Source: Croceibacterium segetis
GTDB lineage: Bacteria; Pseudomonadota; Alphaproteobacteria; Sphingomonadales; Sphingomonadaceae
Direction: 5' to 3'
Assembly: GCF_011320115.1 (NCBI RefSeq)
Contig: NZ_JAANOZ010000004.1
Coordinates: 203,501-267,500 of the forward strand
Length of the DNA stretch: 64,000 nt
Each line of letters starts with the position of its first letter. Position 1 is the first letter of the stretch. The translations under genes were made by a program, and so were the position numbers. A model generated the notes under the pieces. The model made no database searches. It had not been told where the DNA came from and was given only the letters and a program-made list of their open reading frames with translations. Below are positions 1-10,214 of this stretch, one piece after another.

Positions 1-47
1 TCCGGCAGCAGACGCCGTGCGTCGTGCGCTTCCGCAGTTGAACTCAT
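1..47 (-). CDS. Possible 5' end of a leftward gene cut by the window edge
   Basis: An open frame starts with ATG at 47 (another ATG in frame at 59) and runs off the left edge, giving MSSTAEAHDARRLLP and onward. No Shine-Dalgarno sequence is convincing and the piece is too short to recognise. It is listed only because nothing else explains the left edge; it may be chance. Confidence 0.25.
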   Translation of the reverse strand, partial: MSSTAEAHDARRLLP

Positions 48-190
48 GCTGTCTATCATCTTTTGCCGGGCGGCGCGAAGCACTCCGCAATTGTCCCAGC
101 TTCCATCGAACGCGGCGAGACGCCCTATCTCGCCTTCGTCTTTGCGCCTAGGCTGCCCGACGGGACATGCCGTCCCGACAGGAAATCGCC

Positions 191-325
191 ATGGCCAAGA
201 GCCAGAAGAAGTCGAACCGTGAAATCCGCAAGCCGAAGGCCGACAAGGGCCCCAAGCAGAATGCCTCGCAGCCGAGCCTCAAGCCCGGCGGGATCAAGGG
301 GCTGGAGAACATGAAGAACAAGTAA
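191..325 (+). CDS. Small lysine-rich conserved hypothetical protein (44 aa)
   Basis: A 44-residue, strongly basic protein beginning MAKSQKKSNREIRKPKADKG and ending ENMKNK. A purine-rich GGAAATCGCC stretch lies just before the ATG. It has no membrane segment or signal peptide. Very small basic proteins of this kind are common as conserved hypotheticals in sphingomonads, but the function is unknown; the charge would suit nucleic-acid binding, which is only inference. Confidence 0.6.
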   Translation: MAKSQKKSNREIRKPKADKGPKQNASQPSLKPGGIKGLENMKNK

Positions 326-332
326 CGCCCGT

Positions 333-488
333 TCAGCGCTTCGGGCGTTCCTTGTGCGCCGCGATCAGCTCGTCGAGCTGAGCGATTCGCTGCCGTTCCG
401 GGGTGCCTTTGGCGAGCCCCTTCAGCCGGCATGTCGCCCACAGCGCCTTGCGCTCTGACTCGAGCGCCTTGAGGTAGAGATCGGCCAT
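333..488 (-). CDS. Small hypothetical protein (51 aa), probably helical
   Basis: Encodes MADLYLKALESERKALWATC and then a basic helical tail ending in HKERPKR. It converges on the 44-aa gene with 7 bases between the stops. The charged heptad-like pattern suggests one or two amphipathic helices. No domain is recognised and the frame is short, so confidence is moderate. Confidence 0.5.
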   Translation of the reverse strand: MADLYLKALESERKALWATCRLKGLAKGTPERQRIAQLDELIAAHKERPKR

Positions 489-527
489 GGCGCGATCCCT
501 AGCCCCAAGTGGCGCCGGGCGACAGGC

Positions 528-962
528 TTACCTGCAGGTCACGTTGTTGGTGTCGATCGCCGCGCCCGCAGCTCCGCCGGCCAGCGCGCCGAGGATCGTG
601 CCGATCGTCTTCGAGTCGCCCGGGGCGATGATGTTGCCGAGCACCCCGCCGGCGATGCCGCCGACGATCAGCCCGGTCGTGCCGTCCGAGCGGCGGCAGT
701 AATAGCGCCCGTCGTTGCCGCGGTAGACCCGGTCGTTGGGGCTCAGCCGGTAAGGCCGGTAGCGCGGATCCTCGCGGTAGTAGCGGTCGGCGTAATAGCC
801 GTTGTAGCGCGGATCGGGGTTATTGTAGTCGTACCGGCCATACTGGCTGTAGTAGGTGCGGTCGTAGTAGCCGTAGGGGTTGTCGCCGTAGCCGGTGGTC
901 GTGCAACCGCCGAGCGTTGCGAGGGTGGTGGCGGCGGCGAGCGCCGCGAGCATCGTCTTCAT
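528..962 (-). CDS. Glycine-zipper (2TM) outer-membrane lipoprotein, Tyr-rich
   Basis: A 144-aa protein starting MKTMLAALAAATTLATLGGC, a lipoprotein signal with lipobox LGGC, so it is probably lipid-anchored in the outer membrane. Residues about 25-75 are a Tyr/Asp/Arg-rich low-complexity stretch (many YYR, DPRY and GYY words). Residues about 95-135 hold a glycine-zipper segment (GLIVGGIAGGVLGNIIA ... GTILGALAGGAAGAAI) as in the Rick_17kDa/SlyB superfamily. The start at 962 was chosen because GGAGAGAGACA lies directly upstream; the frame stays open further upstream but without a signal peptide. A structural or envelope-stress role is inference. Confidence 0.8.
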   Translation of the reverse strand: MKTMLAALAAATTLATLGGCTTTGYGDNPYGYYDRTYYSQYGRYDYNNPDPRYNGYYADRYYREDPRYRPYRLSPNDRVYRGNDGRYYCRRSDGTTGLIVGGIAGGVLGNIIAPGDSKTIGTILGALAGGAAGAAIDTNNVTCR

Positions 963-1072
963 TGTCTCTCTCCTGGACGTTCGCCCCCTCGCCCGGCAGG
1001 TATTACCCGGACAAACGAGCGGGACATCCGAAGAGTTCCGCCTGCCCCGGCCGCCCGGCCGCGGCCTTCGGC

Positions 1073-1164
1073 CGGGTGACACTTTACGGACCCTGTCACC
1101 CGGGTGTCGCCCTGGAAACCACGCATTTCCGCGGGTTTCGGGCGGGGCGACAGGGTGACACTTC
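1073..1164. repeat. 92-bp dispersed repeat, copy A
   Basis: This segment matches 41457-41548 at 83 of 92 positions with no gaps. It begins CGGGTGACAC, ends GGGTGACACTTC, and contains complementary words (GGGTGACA with TGTCACCC) that allow hairpins. It lies between two genes. Inference: a sphingomonad intergenic repeat family, REP/MITE-like or a structured RNA. Confidence 0.75.
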
Positions 1165-1202
1165 GCCTACACGAAACGCCCCCCGCCCCCGCCGGGCGCG
1201 GG

Positions 1203-1727
1203 CTAACCGTGCCTTATCCAGGTCTCGGGCCCATTCTCCACCCGGTCGACGAGCTCCTCGAAATCGTCGGGCGCGAGCTGCTCGACGTTGTATTCGCGCG
1301 TGCCGGGGGCCGGCGCCAGGTTGAGGCGCATCGCCAGCAGGGCCACGGTCAGCCGCTCGTCGTAGCGGCGCGAGGTGTGGACCAGCTCGCCCTTGTGGAA
1401 GTGCGGCACCTCGACGCCGTTGAGCGCACGGTCGAGCGCCGCCTCGGCCAGCGCATCGTACTGCCGCCGGAAGGCGCAGCGCCAGGCGAGGTCGAACGGC
1501 TGCCCCTTCAGCCGCGTGCGCAGCTTGTAGGCCGATTGCCGGCTCATCCCCACGGCGCGCGCGGCGGCGCTGACCGAATGCGTGCCGCTGAGTATGCGCA
1601 GGAACGCGGCCATCTTCGGCGCGGTCCACTGCGGGCCGGCGGGCTCGTCCGGATCGGGGGCGATGGGGAAGGCGTCGTCGGCCTCGGCGGACGAACAGGC
1701 GGGCGGGAGGGGGGTCAGGTCGTTCAT
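1203..1727 (-). CDS. Helix-turn-helix domain protein, function unknown
   Basis: A 174-aa soluble protein starting MNDLTPLPPACSSAEADDAF. Residues about 35-75 contain an HTH-like segment (SVSAAARAVGMSRQSAYKLR) of the kind found in resolvases and terminase small subunits. The remainder is charged and has no recognised domain. The ATG at 1727 was preferred because upstream residues look non-coding, although the Shine-Dalgarno sequence is weak. No neighbour clarifies the role; DNA binding is likely, regulation is inference. Confidence 0.65.
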   Translation of the reverse strand: MNDLTPLPPACSSAEADDAFPIAPDPDEPAGPQWTAPKMAAFLRILSGTHSVSAAARAVGMSRQSAYKLRTRLKGQPFDLAWRCAFRRQYDALAEAALDRALNGVEVPHFHKGELVHTSRRYDERLTVALLAMRLNLAPAPGTREYNVEQLAPDDFEELVDRVENGPETWIRHG

Positions 1728-1874
1728 CCGGCAGTGTAAGGCACAAGAGGCGGGATGTAGGAAAGTTCTTTCTTTGTTCCGGTGCATTTTGTTGGAAATC
1801 GCCTGCGCGGCGGAACCCGACGCGCAAACGCCGGGCCCTTGCGGACCCGGCGCCTGCTTCGAGTGTCGAGTGGC

Positions 1875-2399
1875 TTAGTAGCCGCGGGGGTAATTGCCGC
1901 CGCCGTAGTAGCCGCCGCTGTTGTAGCTGCCGCCATTGTAACCCTGCGTGTCGTAGCCGTTGCCGTACTGGCCGCGGTAATCGTCGCGGTCCCCGTCGCG
2001 ATCGCGCTGGTCGTAGCCGTCGCGCTGGTCGTAGCCGTCGCGCTGCTCGTAGCCGCTGCGGTAGCCGTCCTGGCGATAGGCCTGGTGATGGCGACGCTGC
2101 CAGGTGTTGCGGTCGTAGCGGCGATAGCCCTGGCGATCGTAGAACCCGCCGTTGCGGTAGTAGTAGCCTTCGTACCAGGTGCCGTTGCGGTAGTTGTAGC
2201 TGTCGTAGCCGCGGTTGCTCGACGAGACGATCGCCGCGCCGAGGGCGAGGCCGATCACGCCGCCGACGATGGCCGCGGTGGCATCATCGCCGCCGTGGCG
2301 GTGATAGCGGTTGTAGTCCTGCGCCGAGGCCGGCGCGGCAACGGTCAGCGAGGTGGCCGCCAGCGCGGTGCCGAGGATGATCTTCTTGAATGTCTTCAC
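1875..2399 (-). CDS. Secreted Tyr/Arg/Gly-rich protein with one hydrophobic glycine-rich segment
   Basis: A 174-aa protein with a Sec signal peptide (MKTFKKIILGTALAATSLTV then APASA|Q). A glycine-zipper-like hydrophobic stretch (AAIVGGVIGLALGAAIV) follows at about 42-58, and the rest is Tyr/Asp/Arg/Gly repeats such as GYDQRDGYDQRD. The start is GTG at 2399 with GGAGAAGACCC upstream. The DNA has a threefold 18-bp tandem repeat at 2003-2056, so length probably varies between strains. The composition resembles the lipoprotein at 528-962. Function unknown; probably periplasmic or outer-membrane associated. Confidence 0.75.
   Translation of the reverse strand: MKTFKKIILGTALAATSLTVAAPASAQDYNRYHRHGGDDATAAIVGGVIGLALGAAIVSSSNRGYDSYNYRNGTWYEGYYYRNGGFYDRQGYRRYDRNTWQRRHHQAYRQDGYRSGYEQRDGYDQRDGYDQRDRDGDRDDYRGQYGNGYDTQGYNGGSYNSGGYYGGGNYPRGY
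2003..2056. repeat. Three 18-bp tandem repeats inside a coding region
   Basis: The unit CGCGCTGGTCGTAGCCGT occurs at 2003-2020 and 2021-2038, with a two-mismatch third copy at 2039-2056. It encodes the repeated GYDQRD/GYEQRD words of the secreted protein. The 18-bp length keeps the frame, so copy number can change without breaking the gene. Confidence 0.8.
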
Positions 2400-2581
2400 G
2401 GGTCTTCTCCGCTGCCCGGAGCGGCCGGCGAGATTGCCGTACGCAGCGAAGCATCGGCGCCGTTATGGAACACCCCGGTTGAACGGGGTCAGCACGAGGT
2501 TGGCAGCGATTGTTCATATTTGTACGGTGTTTTCTGAATGAAACGGACGAGGGCGTCCCTGGCGCCGACGCGGCGCCGGTT

Positions 2582-2980
2582 TCAGAGGCAGCGCAGCAGC
2601 ACCGGCTGCGCGCCCCGCCGCAGCGTGAACGGGCCGAGATGCAAGCCGCGCGAGGGGACGTCCACTTCCAGCCGCATCTCGCCGCCGTGGACGGTGCCGC
2701 TGTAGCGCGCCGGCAAGGACTCGGGCGGCCGGTCGATCCGCTCGGGCCCGCCGTGGCCGGGACTGTGCGCGCCGCCGGCGACGAAGCGGCCGGCGGCATC
2801 GGGCAGCACCGGTCCCTCGATGGTCCCGGCCGCGCAGTCGTATTCGAGGCGGCCGCCACCGGCATCGAGCGTCAGCCCGACGCCGCGCCCACCCCAGCTA
2901 CCGCCGAGCGGGCTGCTCGCCACCGGGGTGACGCACCCGGCGAGCGCCAGCGCGAGGACGACCGGGACGGCGGGTTTCAT
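2582..2980 (-). CDS. Small lipoprotein, unknown function
   Basis: A 132-aa protein with a lipoprotein signal (MKPAVPVVLALALAGC). The mature part has repeated short strand-like stretches (GVGLTLDAGGGRLEYDC, LPARYSGTVHGGEMRLEVDV), suggesting a small beta-sandwich or barrel. The ATG lies 9 bases after the stop of the DUF3833-like gene, so the two are probably one leftward operon. No specific function can be assigned. Confidence 0.7.
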   Translation of the reverse strand: MKPAVPVVLALALAGCVTPVASSPLGGSWGGRGVGLTLDAGGGRLEYDCAAGTIEGPVLPDAAGRFVAGGAHSPGHGGPERIDRPPESLPARYSGTVHGGEMRLEVDVPSRGLHLGPFTLRRGAQPVLLRCL

Positions 2981-2989
2981 GGCCGGCGC

Positions 2990-3505
2990 TCAATCACGGG
3001 TGATGGTCTCGTCCGCGGTGGCGACGGTCAGGCCGAAGCGGCGCACCTTCATCGCGTTGTGCGCCTGCCGCCCGCCGGGCTCGAGCGTCAGCTGCTGGCG
3101 GAAGGCGTAGCCGTCCTTGTTGGCATAGGCGACGTGCAGCACCGCGCCCTGCAGCGTCGCCACGACCGGCCCGCGGGCGTCGGTCAGCGTGCCTTCGTAG
3201 CGGCCCGGCGAGACCTTGCGCAGCCGCCACTCGCGATTGCGCACCGCCTCGCCGTCGATCCGCACCGTCTGGTCGAGCACCAGCGCGCCGTCCGCGGCGA
3301 CCTTGCCCAGGCTGACCACGTGGGTCGCCTGCGCGGCGGAGAAGGCCTTCTTGAGCCGCCCTTCCCCGGTGGTCCGCCCGGCAAAGAACGCCACCGGGTC
3401 GAAACCCGCCGCCGGAGGGGGCGCGGCATCGGCTCCCGGCGCCAAGGCCAGCGCGGCGAGCAGGACGAACGGGGCGATGCGCCGGGCGCGGGGGGCGGAG
3501 ACCAT
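2990..3505 (-). CDS. DUF3833-like exported protein
   Basis: A 171-aa protein starting MVSAPRARRIAPFVLLAALA with a signal peptide cleaved near ADA|APPP. The motif FDPVAFFAGRTTGEGRLKKAF after the signal, and the later strand-rich WRLRKVSPGRYEGTLTDARG region, resemble DUF3833 lipocalin-like proteins. The usual lipobox cysteine is absent, so it is probably soluble in the periplasm. The start at 3505 places the signal peptide at the N terminus; the frame is open 34 codons further. It is first in a two-gene operon with the lipoprotein at 2582-2980. Confidence 0.65.
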   Translation of the reverse strand: MVSAPRARRIAPFVLLAALALAPGADAAPPPAAGFDPVAFFAGRTTGEGRLKKAFSAAQATHVVSLGKVAADGALVLDQTVRIDGEAVRNREWRLRKVSPGRYEGTLTDARGPVVATLQGAVLHVAYANKDGYAFRQQLTLEPGGRQAHNAMKVRRFGLTVATADETITRD

Positions 3506-3592
3506 AGAGCGCAAACGCGCCCGCGCGGGTATCGTGCCGTCGGCGGGGATGAATGTGATATGCGGTCCTTCGAACGGGGCGAGGATCGCCCG

Positions 3593-3684
3593 GTCCTCAA
3601 GTAGCACAGCGATAGGACACCCGTCCTCAGGTAGCGACAGCGATAGGACAGAAAGCCCGTCCTCAGGTAGCGTAGCGATAGGAC
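3593..3684. repeat. Three tandem copies of a 26-27 bp imperfect palindrome
   Basis: Copies at 3593-3618, 3623-3649 and 3659-3684 share the pattern GTCCTCAGGTAGC-N-AGCGATAGGAC, each bounded by the inverted ends GTCCT and AGGAC. They sit between the divergent genes at 2990-3505 and 3702-4004, directly in front of the latter. They could be a REP-like element or operator repeats; the sequence alone does not decide. Confidence 0.75.
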
Positions 3685-3701
3685 CGAGAAAGAGAGAGAC
3701 A

Positions 3702-4004
3702 ATGCCCGACGAAGACTACGTGTACGACGAGGACACCGGCGAATGGCTGCCGGCATCGGAATTGGCGGCGAAAAAGGCGGCGGCCGACAAGGTCGAGGTG
3801 CGCGACGCGGTCGGCAACCTGCTGGCCGACGGCGACCAGGTGACGCTGATCAAGGACCTCACCGTCAAGGGTGCGGGCCAGACGCTCAAGCAGGGCACGC
3901 TGATCAAGTCGATCCGCCTGACCGGCGACCCGCAGGAAATCGATTGCAAGTACGAAGGCATCAAGGGCCTGGTGCTGCGGGCGGAGTTTGTAAGGAAGCG
4001 GTGA
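3702..4004 (+). CDS. PhnA/YjdM domain protein without the usual zinc ribbon
   Basis: A 100-aa protein whose residues about 30-100 (VEVRDAVGNLLADGDQVTLI ... IDCKYEGIKGLVLRAEFVRK) closely resemble the C-terminal domain of E. coli PhnA (YjdM). The N terminus, which carries a Cys-rich zinc ribbon in YjdM, is instead an acidic MPDEDYVYDEDTGEWLPAS segment with no cysteines. The start is preceded by GAGAAAGAGAGAGAC. Despite the historical name, PhnA-family proteins are not shown to be phosphonate enzymes, and no phosphonate genes lie nearby. The biochemical role is unknown. Confidence 0.8.
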   Translation: MPDEDYVYDEDTGEWLPASELAAKKAAADKVEVRDAVGNLLADGDQVTLIKDLTVKGAGQTLKQGTLIKSIRLTGDPQEIDCKYEGIKGLVLRAEFVRKR

Positions 4005-4429
4005 GGGGGGGACGGAGATTAGCGTCCTGTCACCGCAATCTCGCTCGCGCAAATGACTCTCGGCAGCAGAACGCGGTTGCGAGCGCTTCTCGCGTTCGGC
4101 ATTGTAGGAAATGAACGGTGGGCCATCGCCCAGATGAGAGGCGAAGTCCGAAAGGTTCGAGGCCCCGGCTGCGCCCACCGTTCTACCACAACATCTTGCG
4201 TGGCCATGTGAGTCTGCATCCGCCCAGCGCCGCAGCGCAAGGGTGCTGATGTAAAAAATGTGAAATATACAGACTTGACTCGGCGCAACCCCGCAGACGT
4301 GCGTTTAAGTTCTTGTTGTGCGCGGTTCTATTCTACCGGAATGGTTTGACCCATACTCTTGCCCAAACCGGAATGGCGCAAACTGCGCAGAACAAATGGG
4401 GCGCAAAGGTCTCTCGGTTGTGCGAGGTG
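4005..4429. other. Lower-GC gap without a convincing gene
   Basis: About 425 bases of lower GC than the surroundings. An 11-bp inverted repeat (GAACGGTGGGC at 4113-4123 with GCCCACCGTTC at 4173-4183) flanks a 49-nt loop, and the word ACCGGAATGG occurs twice near 4335 and 4368. Short frames exist on both strands but none has a ribosome site or recognisable protein. It may be the remnant of a lost mobile element; this is inference. Confidence 0.5.
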
Positions 4430-6646
<2,217 letters not shown>

Positions 6647-6692
6647 AATCGGACGGTAGGAGCCTAAGCGGGCAGCCGCAAGGCTGGAGACG

Positions 6693-7649
6693 TTACCCTT
6701 CGTAGCAGAGGTGGTATTCCTGATCGAACGCCGCGTCCGGATCATCGACCGCCTTCAGTACGGCCTCGGAGTCGGTCGCCGGCAAGTTGAGGGTGACTGT
6801 CTGGCTCGCCGAGCCGTTGCCATAGCTGCGCAGGGGCAGCGTGATCTGCCGGCCTTTGACCACCGCCGCGGGATCCTTGAGATAAACCACCATTGTCGAG
6901 CCCTCGCACGGCCGAAGCTCGGCCAGCGAGCCGAGTTGCGTGACCTGGCGATAGGCGGGGCCGAAGGGATTGTCGCCGAACTGCACGAACCGCTGGGCCA
7001 TCAGCTCGAGGTTGGCGATCCGCGCCGCGCCGAGCGGTCGCATGGCGGCCGCCTCGGCGGGGATCGCCGGGCAGGCGCGCGGCGTGGCCGAACGGACCGT
7101 CTTGCGCGCGTCGCACACGAACGCGAGGTCGGTCGCTGTCTCGGAACCGATCTGCTGGACCATCTGACGGACCTGTTGCTCGCCGTAGGCCTGCACCAGG
7201 ATGTTACCGAGTTGGGTGCGGAAGCCTTCGAGCTGCGTCGGAAGCGCCGGAACGTCGGCAATCTTCTGTGCCCAGCCGGGCGAGCCGCTGGCCTGCATCA
7301 CCGTGGCGAGCCGGGTCAGGTATTCGAAGGCGATTTGATCGGCGGCGATACGTTGCTTGACGTCCTCCGGACCGCCGCATGGCAGCGCGGCAGGCTTGGG
7401 TATCGCGGGCAGTGCCTTGGCACTCGCTTCGCCGAAACGGACCCGCGCGATATCTTCGAGTTGCCACAACGCCGCTGCGATCGGCAGCAACATGCCGTTC
7501 GTGTCCCGCCTGCACTGGCTCACCTGAACTTGTGCCTGGACGATCTGCTTGTAACCAGCAGTGAGCTGCGCCTTTTCTTCTGGTGAAGGTGGCGGCGGAG
7601 TCGCCGCTACCAGCAAAACGGCAAGCGGCACGATGGCGGTTCTCAACAC
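6693..7649 (-). CDS. Exported hypothetical protein (318 aa)
   Basis: The protein starts MLRTAIVPLAVLLVAATPPP, a short signal peptide, followed by a mostly helical Gln/Ala-rich body with several cysteines (SQCRRD, LPCGGPEDV, VCDARK, ACPAIP, RPCEGS, HLCYEG) that could form disulfides in the periplasm. The start is GTG at 7649, with GGGGGACCGCC just upstream. No domain is recognised and the gene stands alone, divergent from the SRAP gene. Function unknown. Confidence 0.65.
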   Translation of the reverse strand: MLRTAIVPLAVLLVAATPPPPSPEEKAQLTAGYKQIVQAQVQVSQCRRDTNGMLLPIAAALWQLEDIARVRFGEASAKALPAIPKPAALPCGGPEDVKQRIAADQIAFEYLTRLATVMQASGSPGWAQKIADVPALPTQLEGFRTQLGNILVQAYGEQQVRQMVQQIGSETATDLAFVCDARKTVRSATPRACPAIPAEAAAMRPLGAARIANLELMAQRFVQFGDNPFGPAYRQVTQLGSLAELRPCEGSTMVVYLKDPAAVVKGRQITLPLRSYGNGSASQTVTLNLPATDSEAVLKAVDDPDAAFDQEYHLCYEG

Positions 7650-7787
7650 GGCGGTCCCCCTTCACCACGGTTGGGGATGGTTATCATGCGCCGCGAAGGC
7701 TGCCCAGCGGCTCGCCTCGCGCCTCGCAAAAGCTGGCGGATCGCCCAGGAGGTTCACTTCGGCGATTTCCCGGCTACACCGCCACCG

Positions 7788-8375
7788 ATGTGCAACCTCT
7801 ACCGCATGGAGAAGGCGCCCGACGCGATCGTCGCGCTGGCGCGCGAGCTTGGGCAGCAGGTCTTGTTCCCCGAGGGCGTGCCGAACGCCCAGCCGCGCGA
7901 TGTGCGGATCACCGAGCGGGCGCCGATCCTGCGCCGGAGCGCGGATCTCGAGCTGGTCGAGCGGCGCTGGAGCTGGCCTGCCCCCACAGGCAAGCCGGTG
8001 TTCAACTTCCGCGGCGAGGGGCGCCGGTTCCCGCCCGAGGAGCGCTGCGTGATCCTCTGCGACGGGTTCTACGAGTTTACCGCGCCGCCAGAAACGCCGG
8101 GCGTCCCGAAGGCGAAGAAGAAGGACCGCTGGCTGTTCACCTGGCCGGGCCACGAATGGTTCGGCATCGCCGGCATCTGGCGGAGCGATCCCAAGGTCGG
8201 CGAGGCCTGGACGATGCTCACCTGCGAGCCCGGCCCCGACGTCGCGCCCTACCACAACCGCCAGGTGGTGGTGCTCAGCCCCGCGGATTGCTTCGCCTGG
8301 CTGCAGCCGGGCGGCGTGGCTGCCGATTTCGTCGGGCCTTTGCCGGCAGGTTCGCTGGCGGTTGCGTCAGCCTAG
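7788..8375 (+). CDS. SRAP-domain protein (YedK/HMCES family)
   Basis: A 195-aa protein starting MCNLYRM. In this family Cys2, exposed after Met removal, forms a thiazolidine crosslink with abasic sites in single-stranded DNA. The other conserved SRAP features are visible: NFRGE (asparagine and arginine for DNA contact), CDGFYEF (catalytic Glu) and PYHNRQ (His). The start at 7788 was chosen because it alone puts the catalytic Cys at position 2. The gene converges on the DUF6152 gene with stops overlapping at CTAG. Role: protection of abasic sites and SOS-linked repair; regulation is not evident here. Confidence 0.93.
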   Translation: MCNLYRMEKAPDAIVALARELGQQVLFPEGVPNAQPRDVRITERAPILRRSADLELVERRWSWPAPTGKPVFNFRGEGRRFPPEERCVILCDGFYEFTAPPETPGVPKAKKKDRWLFTWPGHEWFGIAGIWRSDPKVGEAWTMLTCEPGPDVAPYHNRQVVVLSPADCFAWLQPGGVAADFVGPLPAGSLAVASA

Positions 8376-8746
8376 GGAGGCGGGAAGCCGACCTTGTCGC
8401 CCTTGGCCGTGGTGAAGGCGACGATGTAACCGCCGTCGCCGCCGTCGCGCATCGGAGCGTAGGTTATCGAGATCACGTCGCCCGCGTTGACCGCCCCGCG
8501 ATTATAGCCGGCGCGGTAGAAGTTCGACGCGCTGTGGCCCTCGAAGTCCCACTCGCGGGTGCCCTTCTTGTCGGTGATCGTCATCTGCATGTGGGTGTGC
8601 GGATTGATCACCTGGATCGCCTTGACCGTGCCCTTGACGGTGACCGGGTGGCGGAAGTCGAACATCGCGGCGGAATGATGCGCCACCGCCGGTCCGGCCG
8701 CGGCGATCGCGGCCACTCCGGCAAGCACGAGGAACGATCGGTTCAT
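8372..8746 (-). CDS. DUF6152-like exported protein
   Basis: A 124-aa protein with a signal peptide (MNRSFLVLAGVAAIAAAGPA, cleaved near AVA|HH). The mature N terminus HHSAAMFDFRHPVTVKGTV, followed by INPHTHMQMTI, matches the DUF6152 pattern seen in sphingomonads. The His-rich start could bind metal, but that is inference. GGGAGAGACCTCGCC precedes the ATG. It lies 21 bases downstream of the exported protein at 8768-9598, so both probably form one transcript. Function unknown. Confidence 0.75.
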   Translation of the reverse strand: MNRSFLVLAGVAAIAAAGPAVAHHSAAMFDFRHPVTVKGTVKAIQVINPHTHMQMTITDKKGTREWDFEGHSASNFYRAGYNRGAVNAGDVISITYAPMRDGGDGGYIVAFTTAKGDKVGFPPP

Positions 8747-8767
8747 GGCGAGGTCTCTCCCGTCGGC

Positions 8768-9598
8768 TCAGTTGTAGACGTCGATCACGTCCTTCATTTG
8801 CGCGGTCACCGGCTGGCCCGCCTCGAGCTGCTTGCGGCGCGCGTCGAGCAGCCGCAGCCACGGCTCTTCGGTGCAGTTGTAGGCCATGATGTGCCCGTCC
8901 TTCAGCGGCATCCACTTGCGGGTGAAGTGGACCGGCTCGGTGTAGTAGACCGGATCGGTCATGGTCATTTCGTACTCGAGGATCTTGCCGACCCGCGCGT
9001 CGGGCACGAGGTGGAAGCGTTCGACGATCTTCGCCTCTTCGCTGTGCGGGTAGGTCCGCTGGTCGAGCCCGTCGGACATGTCGGTCGTCTCAACCACCAG
9101 CGTGTCGCCGTCCCAGTGCCCTTCGGAGTAACCCTGGCGCACCGGCAGGCGCTTTTCGGGCGGCACGCCGTGGCCCGGCATGTAGACGCGGCGGGTCTCG
9201 CTCTCGACCTCGTAGATCATCGTCAGTTGCTCGGGGCGCAGGATGAACTCGATCGGATAGCCGCCGGCCGACTGCATCATCGTCGGCATGCCGTAAGGCA
9301 CGCAATGCGCCGCCGGGTTATCGCCGCTGAACGAGCCGGACGCGGGGACATCCGCGCCGGTGAGCTTGGCATATTCCGCCTTGCGCCGCTCACCCTCGGG
9401 CGTGAAGGGAATCGTCGGCGGCGCAGCGATCGGCCCCCCGGCGGTCGGCGCCGCGCCGGGATCGCGATAGGTCGTCCACACGCCGGAGAAATCGCGCGCA
9501 GGTGTTATCGGCTGATCGGCCGTTTGCGCGAGCGTGGTCGTCGTCGCCGCGGCGCATAGGGCGAACCCGGCCACGAGTCTCAGGACCGGCAGGCGCAT
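8768..9598 (-). CDS. Exported hypothetical protein co-transcribed with DUF6152
   Basis: A 276-aa protein starting MRLPVLRLVAGFALCAAATT with cleavage near LAQ|TAD. The body includes FSGVWTTYRDPG, CVPYGMPTMMQSAGGYPIEF, EGHWDGDTLVVETTDM and YTEPVHFTRKW, a pattern I know only from sphingomonad exported proteins that lie next to DUF6152 genes. The start at 9598 was chosen for the signal peptide and GGGAGACACGCCG upstream. A beta-rich periplasmic fold is likely; no catalytic motif is certain. Confidence 0.7.
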   Translation of the reverse strand: MRLPVLRLVAGFALCAAATTTTLAQTADQPITPARDFSGVWTTYRDPGAAPTAGGPIAAPPTIPFTPEGERRKAEYAKLTGADVPASGSFSGDNPAAHCVPYGMPTMMQSAGGYPIEFILRPEQLTMIYEVESETRRVYMPGHGVPPEKRLPVRQGYSEGHWDGDTLVVETTDMSDGLDQRTYPHSEEAKIVERFHLVPDARVGKILEYEMTMTDPVYYTEPVHFTRKWMPLKDGHIMAYNCTEEPWLRLLDARRKQLEAGQPVTAQMKDVIDVYN

Positions 9599-9703
9599 CG
9601 GCGTGTCTCCCCTCCCCGGCCGTCGAATCGACCGCGTGGCCATAGTGTGCCGGAGTCCCCCTTCTTGCCAAGGTCAAAATGCGCGGCGGCCCAGCCCGGC
9701 AGG

Positions 9704-10105
9704 CTACCCCAGCCGCGTGCCGCCCGCGACGATCGCGGCAAGTCCGAACAGCACCGACGCGCCGGCCCATACGCCCCAGGCGTTGCCGAGCATGCGTCGG
9801 GCGAGCGCGAGGAAGCGGTCGCCGGCGGCGAGGACCAGCAGGCCCTCGGCCAGGGCGATGCCGCCGAGCACGTTGACCGCGATCGCCAGCCAATCGCCGG
9901 CCACCCATGGCACCGCGAGATAGATCGCCGCACCGAGCGCCATGCAGGCCATGCCGGTAAGGTAGCGCAGGCCCGGGCTGCGCTCGAAATCGAGCAGCAT
10001 GGCGTTCCACCCGCCGGGCGCGCGAAACTCGCCGGCGCCGGCGGCGAGCGCGTAGAGGCCGAGGAACATCGCGACCCAGGCGGGTATGTCGGCGGGCTGG
10101 GACAT
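9704..10105 (-). CDS. Small integral membrane protein (133 aa)
   Basis: About four hydrophobic segments are visible: PAWVAMFLGLYALAAGAGEF, GMACMALGAAIYLAVPWVA, LAIAVNVLGGIALAEGLLVLAA and WGVWAGASVLFGLAAIVAG. GAAGGAGAGCCCG precedes the ATG. There is no recognised domain, and the neighbours (an exported protein and a large divergent gene) give no hint of function. Confidence 0.65.
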   Translation of the reverse strand: MSQPADIPAWVAMFLGLYALAAGAGEFRAPGGWNAMLLDFERSPGLRYLTGMACMALGAAIYLAVPWVAGDWLAIAVNVLGGIALAEGLLVLAAGDRFLALARRMLGNAWGVWAGASVLFGLAAIVAGGTRLG

Positions 10106-10214
10106 CGGGCTCTCCTTCGCCGGATGCTACGCTTGCCCGCCCATCTCGTCCATATAAGTTAAATCCGGGAAACCAGCTGTCCGCCCGGCGTTACGGCGCC
10201 GAAGGAGCCCGTCG

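Noticed and set aside
4019..4288. An 89-codon frame on the minus strand in the low-GC gap
   Set aside because: No ribosome site, no recognisable protein and it runs through the inverted repeat; treated as non-coding.
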